The translations under genes and the position numbers were made by a program. 64,000 bases of DNA from the NCBI RefSeq assembly GCF_000092925.1, contig NC_014217.1:2356001-2420000 (forward strand), given 5' to 3'. Of this stretch, positions 1 to 9,800 are shown piece by piece (position 1 is the first letter of the stretch; every line of letters begins with the position of its first letter). The notes beneath the pieces were generated by a model. It did no database searches, was not told the origin of the DNA, and worked only from the letters and a program-made list of their open reading frames with translations. The DNA comes from Ancylobacter novellus DSM 506 (GTDB lineage Bacteria > Pseudomonadota > Alphaproteobacteria > Rhizobiales > Xanthobacteraceae).

Positions 1-1
1 G

Positions 2-685
2 CCCGTCGCCGAGCCGCGCGCGCCGGACCCGCGTGCGCCGGAGGCCCGCGCCCCGGAAGCCCGCCCCTACGAGCCGCCGGTGCGCCCGAGCGAGCCGCCG
101 GCCCGTCCCACCCCCTCGCCGCTCGCCGCGCGCCGCCCTTCCGCGCCGCCCGCCGGCCCCGCCGACGAGCCGGCCGCCGTGCCGCCGCCGGTATCGCTGC
201 GTGCCGAGCCGGTGATCGAGCCGGGCTCCCCCGCGCCTTCCGAGCCGGGACCGCGGACCGCGGTGAAGGTCGATCCGGCCTTCGCCGGCATGGCCGAGGA
301 GCTGGAGGAAGTGCTGCGCCGTCCGGCAGCCGATCTCCCGCCCCGGCGCACCCCGGCCAGCCTCGCTTCGGCGCCGATCAGCCCGGCCGTCGAACGTCCG
401 GTCCCGCCGGTGACGCCGCCCGCTCCCCACTCGCGCGGCCCGGCGGCGGCCGAGCCGGTCCACGCGCCGGCCCCTGCGCCGGCCGCGCCCCCGCCCGTCG
501 CGCCGGAGCCGCGCATCGTCCCCGCGCGCAGCGAGGCGGCGCCGGAGATCCGTGCCCCGGAGATCCGTGCGCCGGAGGTTCGCCCCGCCGAACCGCTGGT
601 CGAGGCCCCCGAGACCGAGAAGGCCAGCGACGACCCGTTCGAGCAGGAGATGGCCAACCTGCTGGGTCGCGCGAAGCGCCCGTGA
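2..685 (+). CDS. Proline/alanine-rich protein, C-terminal part (possible FliO-like)
   Basis: The reading frame is open from the window edge and stops with TGA at 683-685, so only the C-terminal 227 residues are present. Nearly all of it is low-complexity Pro/Ala/Glu/Arg sequence, including near-repeats of the form IRAPE, and no fold can be assigned. The last residues, which end in an acidic stretch followed by MANLLGR, resemble from memory the tail of the long FliO-type flagellar assembly proteins of Rhizobiales; this is a weak resemblance only. It converges with dksA. The true start and any N-terminal membrane helix lie outside the window. Confidence 0.55.
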   Translation, partial: PVAEPRAPDPRAPEARAPEARPYEPPVRPSEPPARPTPSPLAARRPSAPPAGPADEPAAVPPPVSLRAEPVIEPGSPAPSEPGPRTAVKVDPAFAGMAEELEEVLRRPAADLPPRRTPASLASAPISPAVERPVPPVTPPAPHSRGPAAAEPVHAPAPAPAAPPPVAPEPRIVPARSEAAPEIRAPEIRAPEVRPAEPLVEAPETEKASDDPFEQEMANLLGRAKRP

Positions 686-711
686 CAGCCTGAGCCGCCA
701 TTCCACCTTTC

Positions 712-793
712 CTCATCCCCGGGCTTGACCCGGGGACCCAGGGGACTGGGTGCGCCCAGTCACTGGGTGGCCGGGTCAAGCCCGGCCATGAGG
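712..793. repeat. Intergenic palindromic repeat, family C, copy 1
   Basis: A CCCCGGGCTTGACCCGGGG arm and a GGCCGGGTCAAGCCCGGCC arm flank a short variable middle. Each arm is an inverted repeat by itself and the two are related to each other. It lies between two convergent genes. Related copies are at 13179, 13377, 43071 and 45270. Confidence 0.85.
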
Positions 794-837
794 GCGGGAA
801 GGGCGTTGGTATCGGAGCTGCGACCCACCACCGCAAA

Positions 838-870
838 TGAAAACGGCGACCTGCCCGCGCAGGTCGCCGT
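838..870 (-). terminator. Rho-independent terminator of dksA
   Basis: A 12-bp perfect stem (843-854 pairing with 859-870, loop ccgc) lies 34 bases past the dksA stop. In minus-strand reading it is followed by a short T run (aaaa at 840-843 on the plus strand). The stem is strong and the T tract is short. Confidence 0.75.
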
Positions 871-903
871 CACTATTTCCGGCCGCAGCCTCTGCCGAAC
901 CGC

Positions 904-1320
904 TCAGTCGTCGCGGTAGACGCGCTCGCGGCGCTCGTGGCGCTCCTGTGCCTCGATCGACAGCGTGGCGATCGGTCGGGCTTCCAGGCGCTTGAGCGAG
1001 ATCGGCTCGCCGGTCTCCTCGCAATAGCCGTAGGAACCGTCGTCGATGCGGTCGAGCGCGGCGTCGATCTTGGCGATCAGCTTGCGCTGGCGATCACGGG
1101 CGCGCAGCTCGATGGCGCGGTCTGTCTCGGAAGATGCCCGGTCGGCGATGTCCGGGTGGTTCTGATTCTCGTCCTGAAGATGCTGAAGCGTCTCTTTCGC
1201 CTCGCGCAGGATGTCCTCCTTCCACTGCAGCAGCTTGTGGCGGAAATACTCCCGCTGCCGCTCGTTCATGAAAGGCTCGTCCTCGCGGGGGCGGTACTCC
1301 TGGTCGACCTCAACCGACAT
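904..1320 (-). CDS. dksA: RNA polymerase-binding transcription factor DksA
   Basis: The 138-residue protein matches DksA over its full length. It has an N-terminal helical segment, a central coiled coil with acidic tip residues, and the C-terminal globular domain. DksA binds the RNA polymerase secondary channel and works with ppGpp in the stringent response. The C-terminal finger reads GYCEETGEPI and then ATLSIEAQERHERR, so only the first of the four cysteines that hold zinc in E. coli DksA is present; this is usual in alphaproteobacteria. The gene stands alone, with a strong terminator just downstream. The start at 1320 is the only sensible one. Confidence 0.95.
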   Translation of the reverse strand: MSVEVDQEYRPREDEPFMNERQREYFRHKLLQWKEDILREAKETLQHLQDENQNHPDIADRASSETDRAIELRARDRQRKLIAKIDAALDRIDDGSYGYCEETGEPISLKRLEARPIATLSIEAQERHERRERVYRDD

Positions 1321-1533
1321 CGGCCTTCGTCCTCGTGTTCCGGGGGCACCCCTATCGGGCGCTGCTTATATCGCCACCACTTGCCCGGTACAACATTTCT
1401 CGACGTCATCGCGACGACATGAAATGCTGGATTTTTCAGCAGCTTGCGTGCCGAAACGAGGCAATTTGAAGTGAATGGCGATACCCGGAAGCCCGCGGCG
1501 GCGGCCGCTGCGGGTGCTCGAGTGCCTAGGGAA

Positions 1534-2394
1534 TCACTCGAAGCCGAGGAAGAAGGTGTAGGAGAGCGAAACGCCGGCCTGGAACTGATTCCGGTCGCCG
1601 TGCTGCACAACCAGCGGGCTGTCGGCGGCGTCATCCATCAGATATTTGTACTCGGCGAACACCGAGCCGGTGATGTTTTCGGTGAACCGCTTGAGGATCT
1701 GGCCGCCGAATCCGACCGAATAGATGCCGCCACCGGCCTCGTAGGGGGTCAGCGGGTTGCCCAGCGCCTGGGCAAAGGCCGATTCGGCCGGCGTGATGCC
1801 ATAATAGGTGTCGACATAGCCCGAGCTCGCCAGCGTCATGCGCGGGCCGGCGGAGATGGTGATCCCACCCAGCGGCTCGCTGAAATAGATGGCGTCGAGC
1901 GCGATGTCGCCCACCACGCCGTCGAAGCCGCCGAAGCCGTAGCGCAGTTCGCCGCGCAGGCGCAGCCAGTCGACCGGGAACCACTGGGCGTAGCCGCCGA
2001 CCTCGAAGGCGTAGTCGATGTCGCTGAGCCCGCGCAGCGCGAAGGCACTGCTGGAATCGCGCTTCCAGTCGAGCTTGCCGACGATACCGGCCTCGAACAC
2101 GCCGGTATCGAACAGGGCGAGGCTGGGATTGTCGTTGAAGCTGCGGAAGCGGCTCAGCCGATCGGCGCGCGAGATGGAGATGATCGGCTTGAAACCGAAC
2201 TCGTAATCGTCCGCGCCCATCCATTCCGGCTGGTACATGGCGTAGCCGCCGAGCGTCAGCGTCCACTGGCGGTCATTGGCCTCGGCCGCATAGGCCGGGT
2301 TGCTCCACGCCATGTCGGCCGCGCTGGCCAGAGACGCCGAAAGCCCGAGCGTCCCCGCAATCACCGCAAAACCCGTCCAGCCGAACACTCGCAT
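1534..2394 (-). CDS. MipA/OmpV family outer membrane protein
   Basis: The 286-residue protein has a signal peptide (hydrophobic GFAVIAGTLGLSASLASA, cleavage after ASA) followed by alternating beta strands rich in Gly, Tyr and Phe. It ends in the aromatic Phe-Leu-Gly-Phe-Glu pattern of a transmembrane barrel. Family hallmarks such as GGYAMYQPEWMG near the mature N terminus and YEAGGG in the second half point to MipA/OmpV, which are porin-like or scaffold proteins of the outer membrane. The start at 2394 is preferred to the in-frame ATG at 2484 because AAGGG precedes it and the signal peptide begins there. It is divergent from sixA. The exact role is unknown. Confidence 0.85.
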   Translation of the reverse strand: MRVFGWTGFAVIAGTLGLSASLASAADMAWSNPAYAAEANDRQWTLTLGGYAMYQPEWMGADDYEFGFKPIISISRADRLSRFRSFNDNPSLALFDTGVFEAGIVGKLDWKRDSSSAFALRGLSDIDYAFEVGGYAQWFPVDWLRLRGELRYGFGGFDGVVGDIALDAIYFSEPLGGITISAGPRMTLASSGYVDTYYGITPAESAFAQALGNPLTPYEAGGGIYSVGFGGQILKRFTENITGSVFAEYKYLMDDAADSPLVVQHGDRNQFQAGVSLSYTFFLGFE

Positions 2395-2579
2395 CGCCAC
2401 TATCCCTTGGACCACGTCCGTTTCATTACAGCAGCCTAACCCGCCTGTGGTTGCCGAAAAGTCACTTTCCTCCGGCACCGTCATATAGACGGCTCAGAAT
2501 CTTCGCCGCGCACCGATCTCGCACGAACCGCCGACGTGCCTATATGCTCGGTGCGCCCCGCCATCGGACCCTTCGATCC

Positions 2580-3104
2580 ATGCTTCGTCTCTTCCTGCTG
2601 CGCCACGCCAAATCCGCCTGGCCCGAGGGCGTGCCCGACATCGACCGCCCTCTCGCGGCGCGCGGCCTGCGCGGTGCGCGGGCCATGGGCAGCTACATGG
2701 CCGAGGAAGGGCTGCTGCCGGCGCGGGCCGTCGTGTCGCCGGCGCGGCGGACCATCGAGACCTGGGACATCGCCACGTCCGGCTGGCCGGCGCATGTGAA
2801 GCCGGCCTATGAACGGACGATCTACGAGGCGCCGGCGGAGAACCTCCTGCGGCTCGTCCGTGCCCAGGAGGATGTCTCCCCGCTCATGCTGGTCGGGCAC
2901 AATCCGGGCATGGAGGAGTTTGCCTCGGTGCTGCTCAAGCGCGGGCAGCGTGCCAAGGTGCTGCCGAAATACCCGACCGGCGCGCTCGCCGTGATCGACC
3001 TGCCGATCGCCAACTGGGCCGAACTGCGCCCCGGCACTGGCACGCTGGAGCGCTTCGTCACGCCGCGCGCGCTCGGCGTCGAGAAGGACAAGGAAAAGGA
3101 TTAG
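2580..3104 (+). CDS. sixA: SixA-like phosphohistidine phosphatase (histidine phosphatase superfamily)
   Basis: The 174-residue protein starts with LRLFLLRHAKS, which carries the RH motif with the catalytic histidine at the very N terminus. A second conserved element, LVGHNPG, supplies the other active-site histidine. The length and motif layout fit SixA, which removes phosphate from histidine phosphotransfer domains or the related PTS protein. The ATG at 2580 places the RHA motif right at the start, as in the family; longer in-frame starts to 2451 add nothing recognisable. Its TAG stop overlaps the GTG start of ycjX by one base, so it leads a sixA-ycjX-ycjF operon. Confidence 0.9.
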   Translation: MLRLFLLRHAKSAWPEGVPDIDRPLAARGLRGARAMGSYMAEEGLLPARAVVSPARRTIETWDIATSGWPAHVKPAYERTIYEAPAENLLRLVRAQEDVSPLMLVGHNPGMEEFASVLLKRGQRAKVLPKYPTGALAVIDLPIANWAELRPGTGTLERFVTPRALGVEKDKEKD

Positions 3105-4567
3105 TGCCGTCCTGGTTCGAGGATCTGGTCGACGAGGCGCGCCTCACCGCGCTGACCCTGCTCGACCGCGCCGGGGAGCTCACCAGCCCGACGCTGCGGC
3201 TCGGCGTGACCGGCCTGTCGCGGTCGGGCAAGACCGTCTTCACCACGGCGCTGATCCACGCGCTGATGCGCGGCGGAAGGCTGCCGGTCTTCCGCGCCAT
3301 GCATGAGGGCCGGATCGCCGGCGCGCATCTGGAGCCGCAGCCGGACGACGGCGTGCCGCGCTTCGATTATGAGGGCCATCTGGCGGCCCTGGTGGACGAG
3401 CGACGCTGGCCTGAATCAACTAAACGAATCAGTGAATTGCGGCTGGTTGTTGATTATGCACCTCAACGTGGCGGGCGGCGCAGCCTGACCCTCGACATCG
3501 TCGATTATCCCGGCGAATGGCTGCTCGATCTGCCGCTGCTCGACCAATCCTATGCGCAGTTCGCCGCCAACAGCCTGAACCTCGCCCGCGCCCCGGCGCT
3601 GCGCCCGCTCGCCGGCCCGTTCCTCGCCGCGCTAGGCCTCGCCGCCCCCTCGGCCCCGGCGGACGAGACGGAAGCCCGGCGCCTCGCGAGCCTGTTCACC
3701 GACTATCTCGCCGCCTGCCGCGCCGAGACCGTGTCGATGAGCCTCCTGCCGCCCGGCCGCTTCCTCATGCCGGGTGATCTCGAAGGCTCGCCGGCGCTCA
3801 CCTTCGCGCCGCTCGACCTGTCGGAAGGGATCGAGGCGCCGGCCGACTCGCTGCACGCGATGATGGAGCGGCGCTTCGAATCCTATAAGGAGCGCGTCGT
3901 CCGCCCCTTCTTCCGCGACCATTTCGCCCGTCTCGACCGGCAGATCGTGCTGATCGACGTGCTCTCGGCGCTCAATGCCGGACCGGCGGCGCTGGCCGAC
4001 CTCGAAGCCGCGCTCGACGGCATCCTCGCCGCCTTCCGCGTCGGCCGGAATTCCTGGCTTTCCGCCCTGTTCCGCCACCGCATCGGCAAGGTGCTGTTCG
4101 CGGCGACCAAGGCCGACCACCTGCACCACACCAGCCACGATCCGCTGGAGGCGATCCTGCGCCGCCTCGTCGAGCGGGCGCTGGGCCGGGCGGAGGGCGC
4201 CGGTGCGGAGATCGACGTGGTGGCGCTCGCCGCCGTACGGGCGACGCGCGAAGCCATGGTGAAGCGCGGGCGCGCGCATCTGCCGGCCATCGTCGGCGTG
4301 CCCGAGGCCGGCCAGCACGGCGCCGACGATTTCGACGGGCTGGCCGAGGCCGCCGTCTTCCCCGGCGACCTGCCGGAGAACCCCTCCGCTTTGTTCGATC
4401 CGGCGCTCGGCTTCAACGGCCTGTCGGACGCGGCGGGCGGGGATTTCCGCTTCCTGCGCTTCCGTCCGCCGGTGGTGGAACGCAACGCCGAGGGCCTCGC
4501 TTTGCCGATGCCCCATATACGTCTCGATCGCGCGCTGGAATTCCTCCTCGGCGACCGGCTGAAATAG
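3104..4567 (+). CDS. ycjX: YcjX-like P-loop GTPase (DUF463)
   Basis: The 487-residue protein has a Walker A motif GLSRSGKT at residues 37-44 and the YcjX features DIVDYPGEWLLDLPLL (switch/Walker B region) and a C-terminal RFRPP segment. It belongs to the DUF463/YcjX family of stress-related GTPases that are nearly always paired with the membrane protein YcjF, as here. The GTG start at 3104 overlaps the sixA stop. A short patch around 3410-3470 has lower GC and unusual codons compared with its surroundings, but the frame continues cleanly through it. The cellular target is unknown. Confidence 0.92.
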   Translation: MPSWFEDLVDEARLTALTLLDRAGELTSPTLRLGVTGLSRSGKTVFTTALIHALMRGGRLPVFRAMHEGRIAGAHLEPQPDDGVPRFDYEGHLAALVDERRWPESTKRISELRLVVDYAPQRGGRRSLTLDIVDYPGEWLLDLPLLDQSYAQFAANSLNLARAPALRPLAGPFLAALGLAAPSAPADETEARRLASLFTDYLAACRAETVSMSLLPPGRFLMPGDLEGSPALTFAPLDLSEGIEAPADSLHAMMERRFESYKERVVRPFFRDHFARLDRQIVLIDVLSALNAGPAALADLEAALDGILAAFRVGRNSWLSALFRHRIGKVLFAATKADHLHHTSHDPLEAILRRLVERALGRAEGAGAEIDVVALAAVRATREAMVKRGRAHLPAIVGVPEAGQHGADDFDGLAEAAVFPGDLPENPSALFDPALGFNGLSDAAGGDFRFLRFRPPVVERNAEGLALPMPHIRLDRALEFLLGDRLK

Positions 4568-4571
4568 GACC

Positions 4572-5591
4572 ATGAGCGACCGCACCCCTCGCCGCCCGCA
4601 AGCCTTCCGCCTCGACGATCCCGGCGTCGTCTTCGCCGAGGACGGCCAGCCCGCGCCGCGCGGGGCCGTCGTCGTGACACCCGCGCCCATGGCGGAGGCG
4701 GTCGACGAGGTGGTCCTGCCCCCGCCGCCGCCGAAATCCTCACGCTGGGGCGCGCTGTTCTGGTCGGGGCTGGGCGGCCTCGTCAGCCTCGGCGTCGGGC
4801 TTGCCGTCACCAAGCTGATCGAGGACCTGTTCGCCCGCGCCGACTGGCTCGGCTACGCCGGCCTCGCCTTCGCCGCCGCACTGGCGCTGGCCAGCCTCGT
4901 CATCCTCGGCCGCGAGGCGTTCGGGCTGATGCGCCTGCGCACGCTCAACCACTTACGCGAGCAGGCAGCGCTGGCGCTGGTGAAGGACGACCGCCGCCTC
5001 GCCGAGACGGTGACGCACGAGCTTATAGGCATCGCCAAATCCTCGCCGCGCCTGTTCCGCGCCCGCACCGAGATGGCGAGCCATCTCGACGCCATCATCG
5101 ACGGCGCCGACCTCATCCGCCTCACCGAGCGCCATCTCATGACGCCACTCGACGCCGAGGCGACAAAGCTGGTGTCGAGCGCTGCCAAGCGGGTCTCCGT
5201 CGTCACCGCCGTCTCGCCGCGGGCGGCGGTGGACCTGATCTTCGTGCTGCTCACCGCGGTCGGCCTCGTGCGCCGGCTGGCGCTGCTCTATGGCGGCCGG
5301 CCTGGTGCGCTGGGCATGATCCGGCTGTTCCGGCAGGTCATCGCCCATCTCGCCGTCACCGGCGGCATGGCGGCGGGCGATTCGCTGATCCAGCAGGTGG
5401 TCGGCCACGGCATCGCCGCCAAGCTCTCCGCCCGGCTCGGCGAGGGCGTAGTGAACGGCCTCCTCACCGCCCGTCTGGGCCTTGCCGCCATCGAGGTGAC
5501 GCGGCCTTTGCCCTTCGCCGCGCTGCCGGCGCCGGCGCTGAAGGACGTGGCCTCGGGCCTCGTCTCCCGCGACGAGGCCAAGGAGCCCTGA
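4572..5591 (+). CDS. ycjF: YcjF-like inner membrane protein (TIGR01620/DUF697)
   Basis: The 339-residue protein begins with a Pro-rich cytoplasmic segment, then two membrane helices at about residues 57-77 and 92-113, then a helical DUF697 domain (VSPRAAVDLIFVLLTAVGLV, later GGMAAGDSLIQQVVGHGI). This matches YcjF/TIGR01620 in length and order. It starts four bases after the ycjX stop, so it is translationally coupled to its usual GTPase partner. The pair is assumed to act together at the inner membrane under envelope stress. Confidence 0.92.
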   Translation: MSDRTPRRPQAFRLDDPGVVFAEDGQPAPRGAVVVTPAPMAEAVDEVVLPPPPPKSSRWGALFWSGLGGLVSLGVGLAVTKLIEDLFARADWLGYAGLAFAAALALASLVILGREAFGLMRLRTLNHLREQAALALVKDDRRLAETVTHELIGIAKSSPRLFRARTEMASHLDAIIDGADLIRLTERHLMTPLDAEATKLVSSAAKRVSVVTAVSPRAAVDLIFVLLTAVGLVRRLALLYGGRPGALGMIRLFRQVIAHLAVTGGMAAGDSLIQQVVGHGIAAKLSARLGEGVVNGLLTARLGLAAIEVTRPLPFAALPAPALKDVASGLVSRDEAKEP

Positions 5592-5659
5592 CGGATCGCT
5601 TGAGCTTGCCGCGTGCCGCCCTAATCTGGCGCGCAGTCGAGACCGGGAGGGCCGCCATC

Positions 5660-6067
5660 ATGATCCGCCATATCTGCGCCGCGGCACTGGCCGCGCTCGC
5701 TTTCGCCGCGCCGATCCCGGTCATGCCCGCACTCGCGCAGGAGGCGGTCTCGCTCGTCGGCACCTGGAACGGGCCGCGCGAGCGCATCGCCAAGGAAGGC
5801 GGCCGGATCGAGGGCACCGCGACGCTGGTGATCACCGTGCAGAACGGACGCACCTTCACCGGCCATCTGTCGCGCGCCTACGCCTCGGGCGGCCCCGTGG
5901 ACGAGCCCTTATGGGGCGCGTTCACGCCCGGCGGCAACCTCATCGCCGGCGCCGACGAGGAGGGCAATTACAGCTTCAAGCTGGTCGACGCGGACACACT
6001 GGACTTCTGCTACACCGAGACCGCCTCGCCGCGCGCGACCTGCGGCCGGCTCACGCGCCAGAAGTGA
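5660..6067 (+). CDS. Small secreted protein of unknown function
   Basis: The 135-residue product has a clear signal peptide (AAALAALAFAAPIPVMPALAQ, cleavage after ALAQ). The mature domain of about 110 residues is predicted beta-rich: it opens with LVGTWNGPRERIAKEGG and ends with LDFCYTETASPRATCGRL. The two Cys near the C terminus could form a disulfide. GTWNG followed by alternating strands suggests a small lipocalin-like or avidin-like barrel, but I do not recognise the family. The start at 5660 has GGGAGG nine bases upstream; an earlier in-frame start at 5600 would spoil the signal peptide. Confidence 0.75.
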   Translation: MIRHICAAALAALAFAAPIPVMPALAQEAVSLVGTWNGPRERIAKEGGRIEGTATLVITVQNGRTFTGHLSRAYASGGPVDEPLWGAFTPGGNLIAGADEEGNYSFKLVDADTLDFCYTETASPRATCGRLTRQK

Positions 6068-6074
6068 GCGCCGC

Positions 6075-6395
6075 TCAGCCCTGATGCGCCGGCGTGCGCA
6101 CGATCAGCCCGTCCAGCGCGTCCGTCACCTTGATCTGGCACGACAGGCGCGAATTGGGCTGAACGTCCGACGCGAAGTCGAGCATGTCCTCCTCCATCGG
6201 CCCCGGCTCCCCGGTCGCCGCCTGCCATGCTTCGTCCACATAGACATGGCACGTCGCGCAGGCACAGGCTCCGCCGCATTCGGCGTCGATCCCCGGCACG
6301 CCGTTGCGGATCGCCGTCTCCATCACGGTGGAGCCCACCTGCGCGTCCACGATGCGCTCGGTGCCGGCGGCGTCGATATAGGTGATCTTGGGCAT
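6075..6395 (-). CDS. 2Fe-2S ferredoxin, adrenodoxin type
   Basis: The 106-residue protein has the C-x5-C-x2-C cluster in [15 protein letters not shown] and the fourth ligand in LSCQIKV, which is the adrenodoxin/FdxB vertebrate-type arrangement. Such ferredoxins carry electrons to cytochrome P450s, ring-hydroxylating enzymes or Fe-S assembly. No reductase or partner is next to it. It converges with the preceding secreted-protein gene, with seven bases between the stops. Confidence 0.95.
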   Translation of the reverse strand: MPKITYIDAAGTERIVDAQVGSTVMETAIRNGVPGIDAECGGACACATCHVYVDEAWQAATGEPGPMEEDMLDFASDVQPNSRLSCQIKVTDALDGLIVRTPAHQG

Positions 6396-6803
6396 GGGGA
6401 GTTCGATGGTCTTGAAGGATTACAAGGAGGGCGCGGCTCTAGATAGCCGCGCACGGCGGCGAATGCCAGCATGCCGACGGCCGCCGACAGCTATGCCGCA
6501 GATACCGGGAAATGCCTCGAACGATTCGCTCGCTGTCGACGGCTTTGCACGGGTTGCGGGCGCAGATGTGAATCGAACGTTTCCGCGCATGGTAAACAGG
6601 CCGTTAACGATAACTGCAATCGCTGCATTAACCCCAGTTCCATTTTTATTGGCCAAGAGCGTAGGATAATAACGCGGAAGAAGGCGTTCCTCTCGTCAAG
6701 TGCCCTGGTTTTCCAGAGCCGCGGGAACGCAACAACTCCGCAACACCCCGGCCCGACGGCGTAAGCCGGTCGGAGTAGCGTACGGACCGGAGGCAGGACG
6801 CCT
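6396..6803. other. Gene-free upstream region of the GPR-like gene
   Basis: This 408-base stretch between divergent genes must hold the promoters of the ferredoxin gene and of the giant GPR-like gene. Its middle (about 6585-6680) is much richer in A and T than its surroundings and contains several GTTAAC/TTAACC elements. Short frames run through it but none has coding character. Confidence 0.6.
6591..6608. promoter_or_regulatory. Possible CtrA-type box
   Basis: Read on the minus strand this is TTAA, seven bases, then TTTACC, one mismatch from the CtrA consensus TTAA-N7-TTAAC. A second TTAACC lies at 6628-6633. CtrA is the alphaproteobacterial cell-cycle regulator, and polar growth is cell-cycle linked, so a site here is plausible; it is a motif match only. 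Confidence 0.35.
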
Positions 6804-9800
6804 ATGTCGACGAATGCGAAGAAGGTTCACCAGGATCCTGCGGAGGCCGCACTGTCGGCCATCGAGGAGGCCCTGAGTCTCGACCTCACCAGCGACGACG
6901 GGTTCGATCCACCGAGCGAACGCACGCACGACGACGACGAGCTGCCGCCCGCCCGCGAGCCGGAAGGCCCGCGCATCGAGAGCCGTTCCGGCGCCGAGTT
7001 CGGCGAGACCGGGGACAGCGAGGCCGACGCTTCGCTCTATCTCAGCGAGACCGATCTCTTCGGCACGGACGACGACGACAACCGCGAGACCTTCCGCAAC
7101 GAGGGCTTCACTCTCAACCTCGACAATCTCGACTTCTCCGCCCCCGATCTCGACGAGCCGGCCGAGCCGGCGGAAACCGCCAGCGAACCCAACTTCGATT
7201 TCTCGGCGCAGGAGTTCTCCTCGCGCGACTTCGAGGCGCCGGCGGAGGACGAGGCCGAATCCAAGGCGCCGTCCATCGAGACCGCCTTGGCGGCTGCCGC
7301 CGCGGCCGGCGTGGTGCTGCCGCGCGCCGAGGCCCCGCGCCTCGACAACATCGCCCCCGCCCGTCCGGAGACCGAGCGTTCCGAGAACGAGCGCCGCGAC
7401 ATTGAACGCCGGGAAATTGAACGCCGGGACACGGAGCGTTCCGAGACCGAGCGCGCGGCCGCGCCGCAGGGCCGCCGCGCCGCCAATGACGACCGGCCGA
7501 GCATCGGCCAGCTGCTCTCGGCGCTGCAGCGCCGCCCCTCGGCCACGCCCTATGTGATCGCCGGCATCGCCTCCCTCGCCTGGCTCGGCGCCGGTGGAGC
7601 GCTGCTCTATACCCAGTTCGACGGTTTCGCCGGCGGCCTCCAGGCCCTGACCGCCTCGCCCGCCTTCCTGGCGAGCATGGCGGCGCTGATCGTCCCGCCG
7701 GTCTTCTATTTCGTGCTGGCCGCCATGGTCCGGCGCATGCAGGAGATGCGCATCGTCGCGCACTCCATGGCGCAGGTGGCGATCCGCCTCGCCGAACCGC
7801 CCCCCGCCCCGGCGCCGGTTCCCGCCCCCGTTGCGCCCCCCGCCCCGGCGGCGATCCCCATGGCCGCGCCCGCCAGCTTCTCGCTGGCCACGGCCTCGCC
7901 GGAGACGCTGGCGCAGTTCGCCGGCCTCGAGGACGCCGTCACCCGCGCCAGCGAGGCGGAAGCCTTCGTGCGCGGCGAGGTCGCCGCGCTGGCGCAGGCC
8001 TATGAAGACAACAACCTGCGCATGAACCAGCTGATCGAGCGGCTGCAGGCGGAGCGCGATGCCATCTTCGGGCAGACCGAGCACATCCGCGAGACGCTCA
8101 CCAGCTCGCACTATGCCTTCGCTCAGGAGGTCAACGGCGTCAGCGATCGCATCAGCGAGACCGTCATGCTCGCCGCCGACCGCGTCGCCGGCACGCTGTC
8201 CGACAAGGGCGAGCACATAACCCTCGCGCTCGGCCGCGTCGGCGACACCATCATCGAGGCGCTGAGCGAGAAGGGCGGCGACCTGATCGACCGGCTGCAG
8301 GCCACCGGCTCCGAGGTCAACACCAACCTCGCCGATTCCAGCGAGCACCTCATCTCGACCCTGTCGGCCCAGACCGACGACATCAGCCAGCGGCTGTCGG
8401 GCGTCGCCTCGAACCTCACCGACACGCTCGCAGTGCGTACCGACGAGATCAGCGAGCGCCTGTCGGGCGTCACGGAGAACCTCTCCGATACGCTCGCCAC
8501 CCGCACCGACGAGATCAGCCGCCGTCTCTCCGGCGCGACCGAGAACCTCGCCGACACGCTCGCCACCCGCACCGACGAGATCAGCCGCCAGCTCTCCGGC
8601 GTCACCGAGAACCTCACCGACACCCTCGTCAGCCGCACCGACGAGATCAGCTGCCGGCTCTCGGGCGTCACCGACAGCCTGAGCGACACGCTGTCGACGC
8701 GCACCGACGCGATCAGCCGCCAGCTTACCGGCGTCACCGAGAACCTCTCCGAGACGCTGGCCAGCCGCACCGACGAGATCGGCGACCACCTGCTGCGCAC
8801 CGCCGCCGAGCTGTCGCGCGTGGTGAACCACCGCACCGAGGAGATCAGCGAGAAGCTGGCCGCGACCACGCACAACCTGACGGAAACGCTGGCCGCCCGT
8901 TCGGACGAGATCACCGACGCGCTGGTCACCACCGGCACGCGCCTCGCCGACGAGATCGCCATCCGCGCCAGCGAGGTCAACCAGACGCTGCGCAGCACCG
9001 GCGATTCGCTGGTGCTCGACCTTTCGGTGCGCGGCGGCGAAGTCGTCCGCAAACTGGAGGAGACCGGCAACCGCGTCGCCGACACCATCACCGTGCGCGG
9101 CGACGACCTCGCCGACCGCATCGCCGACACCGGCAACCGCATCTACGACGCCGTCGCCGTGCGCGGCGCCGAGCTGGAGCGGCTGCTCGGCGAGACCGGC
9201 CAGCGCGTCGTCCACCAGCTCTCGCAGGCCGGCACCGGTATCCACGACGCCCTCGCCGAGGCCGCCAGCCGCGTCTCGCAGGACATCGACTATCGCGGCC
9301 ACATGCTGACCGAGCAGCTTGCCCTGGTCGGCGCCGAGGCGTCGCAGACCCTCGTCGCCAACGGCACGCAGGTCACCAGCCAGTTCCGCGAGGCGGCGGA
9401 GTTCCTCACCACCGAATTCGCCTCGCGCAGCGAGAGCGTGCGCGGCGAGCTCGAGCACCAGCTGCGCGGCATCGAGGACATGGTGAGCGTGCGCGGCGGC
9501 GAGATCGCCGACCGCATCGCCACCGACAGCGCCGCGCTCGGCCGCCAGATCATGGACGGCCTGCGCGAGTTCGACAGCGTGCTGCAGACCCACGGCGCGG
9601 ACATGGTCCACCGCATCGCCGACCGGGTCGAGGCGGTCACCCGCGCCATCGACACCAACATGTCCGGCTTCGACGAGCAGGTCACCGCCAAGGCCGAGCA
9701 GGTCGCCGCCTCGCTCGACCTGCGCATCGCCAACATCGAGGGTGTGCTCGACCGCGGCGTCGAGGGCCTGAACGAGACGCTCGGCGGGCGCACCGTCGAG

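Noticed and set aside
1491..1513. A hairpin after the MipA/OmpV gene as a terminator
   Set aside because: The stem has a mismatch and no T tract follows in the minus-strand direction.
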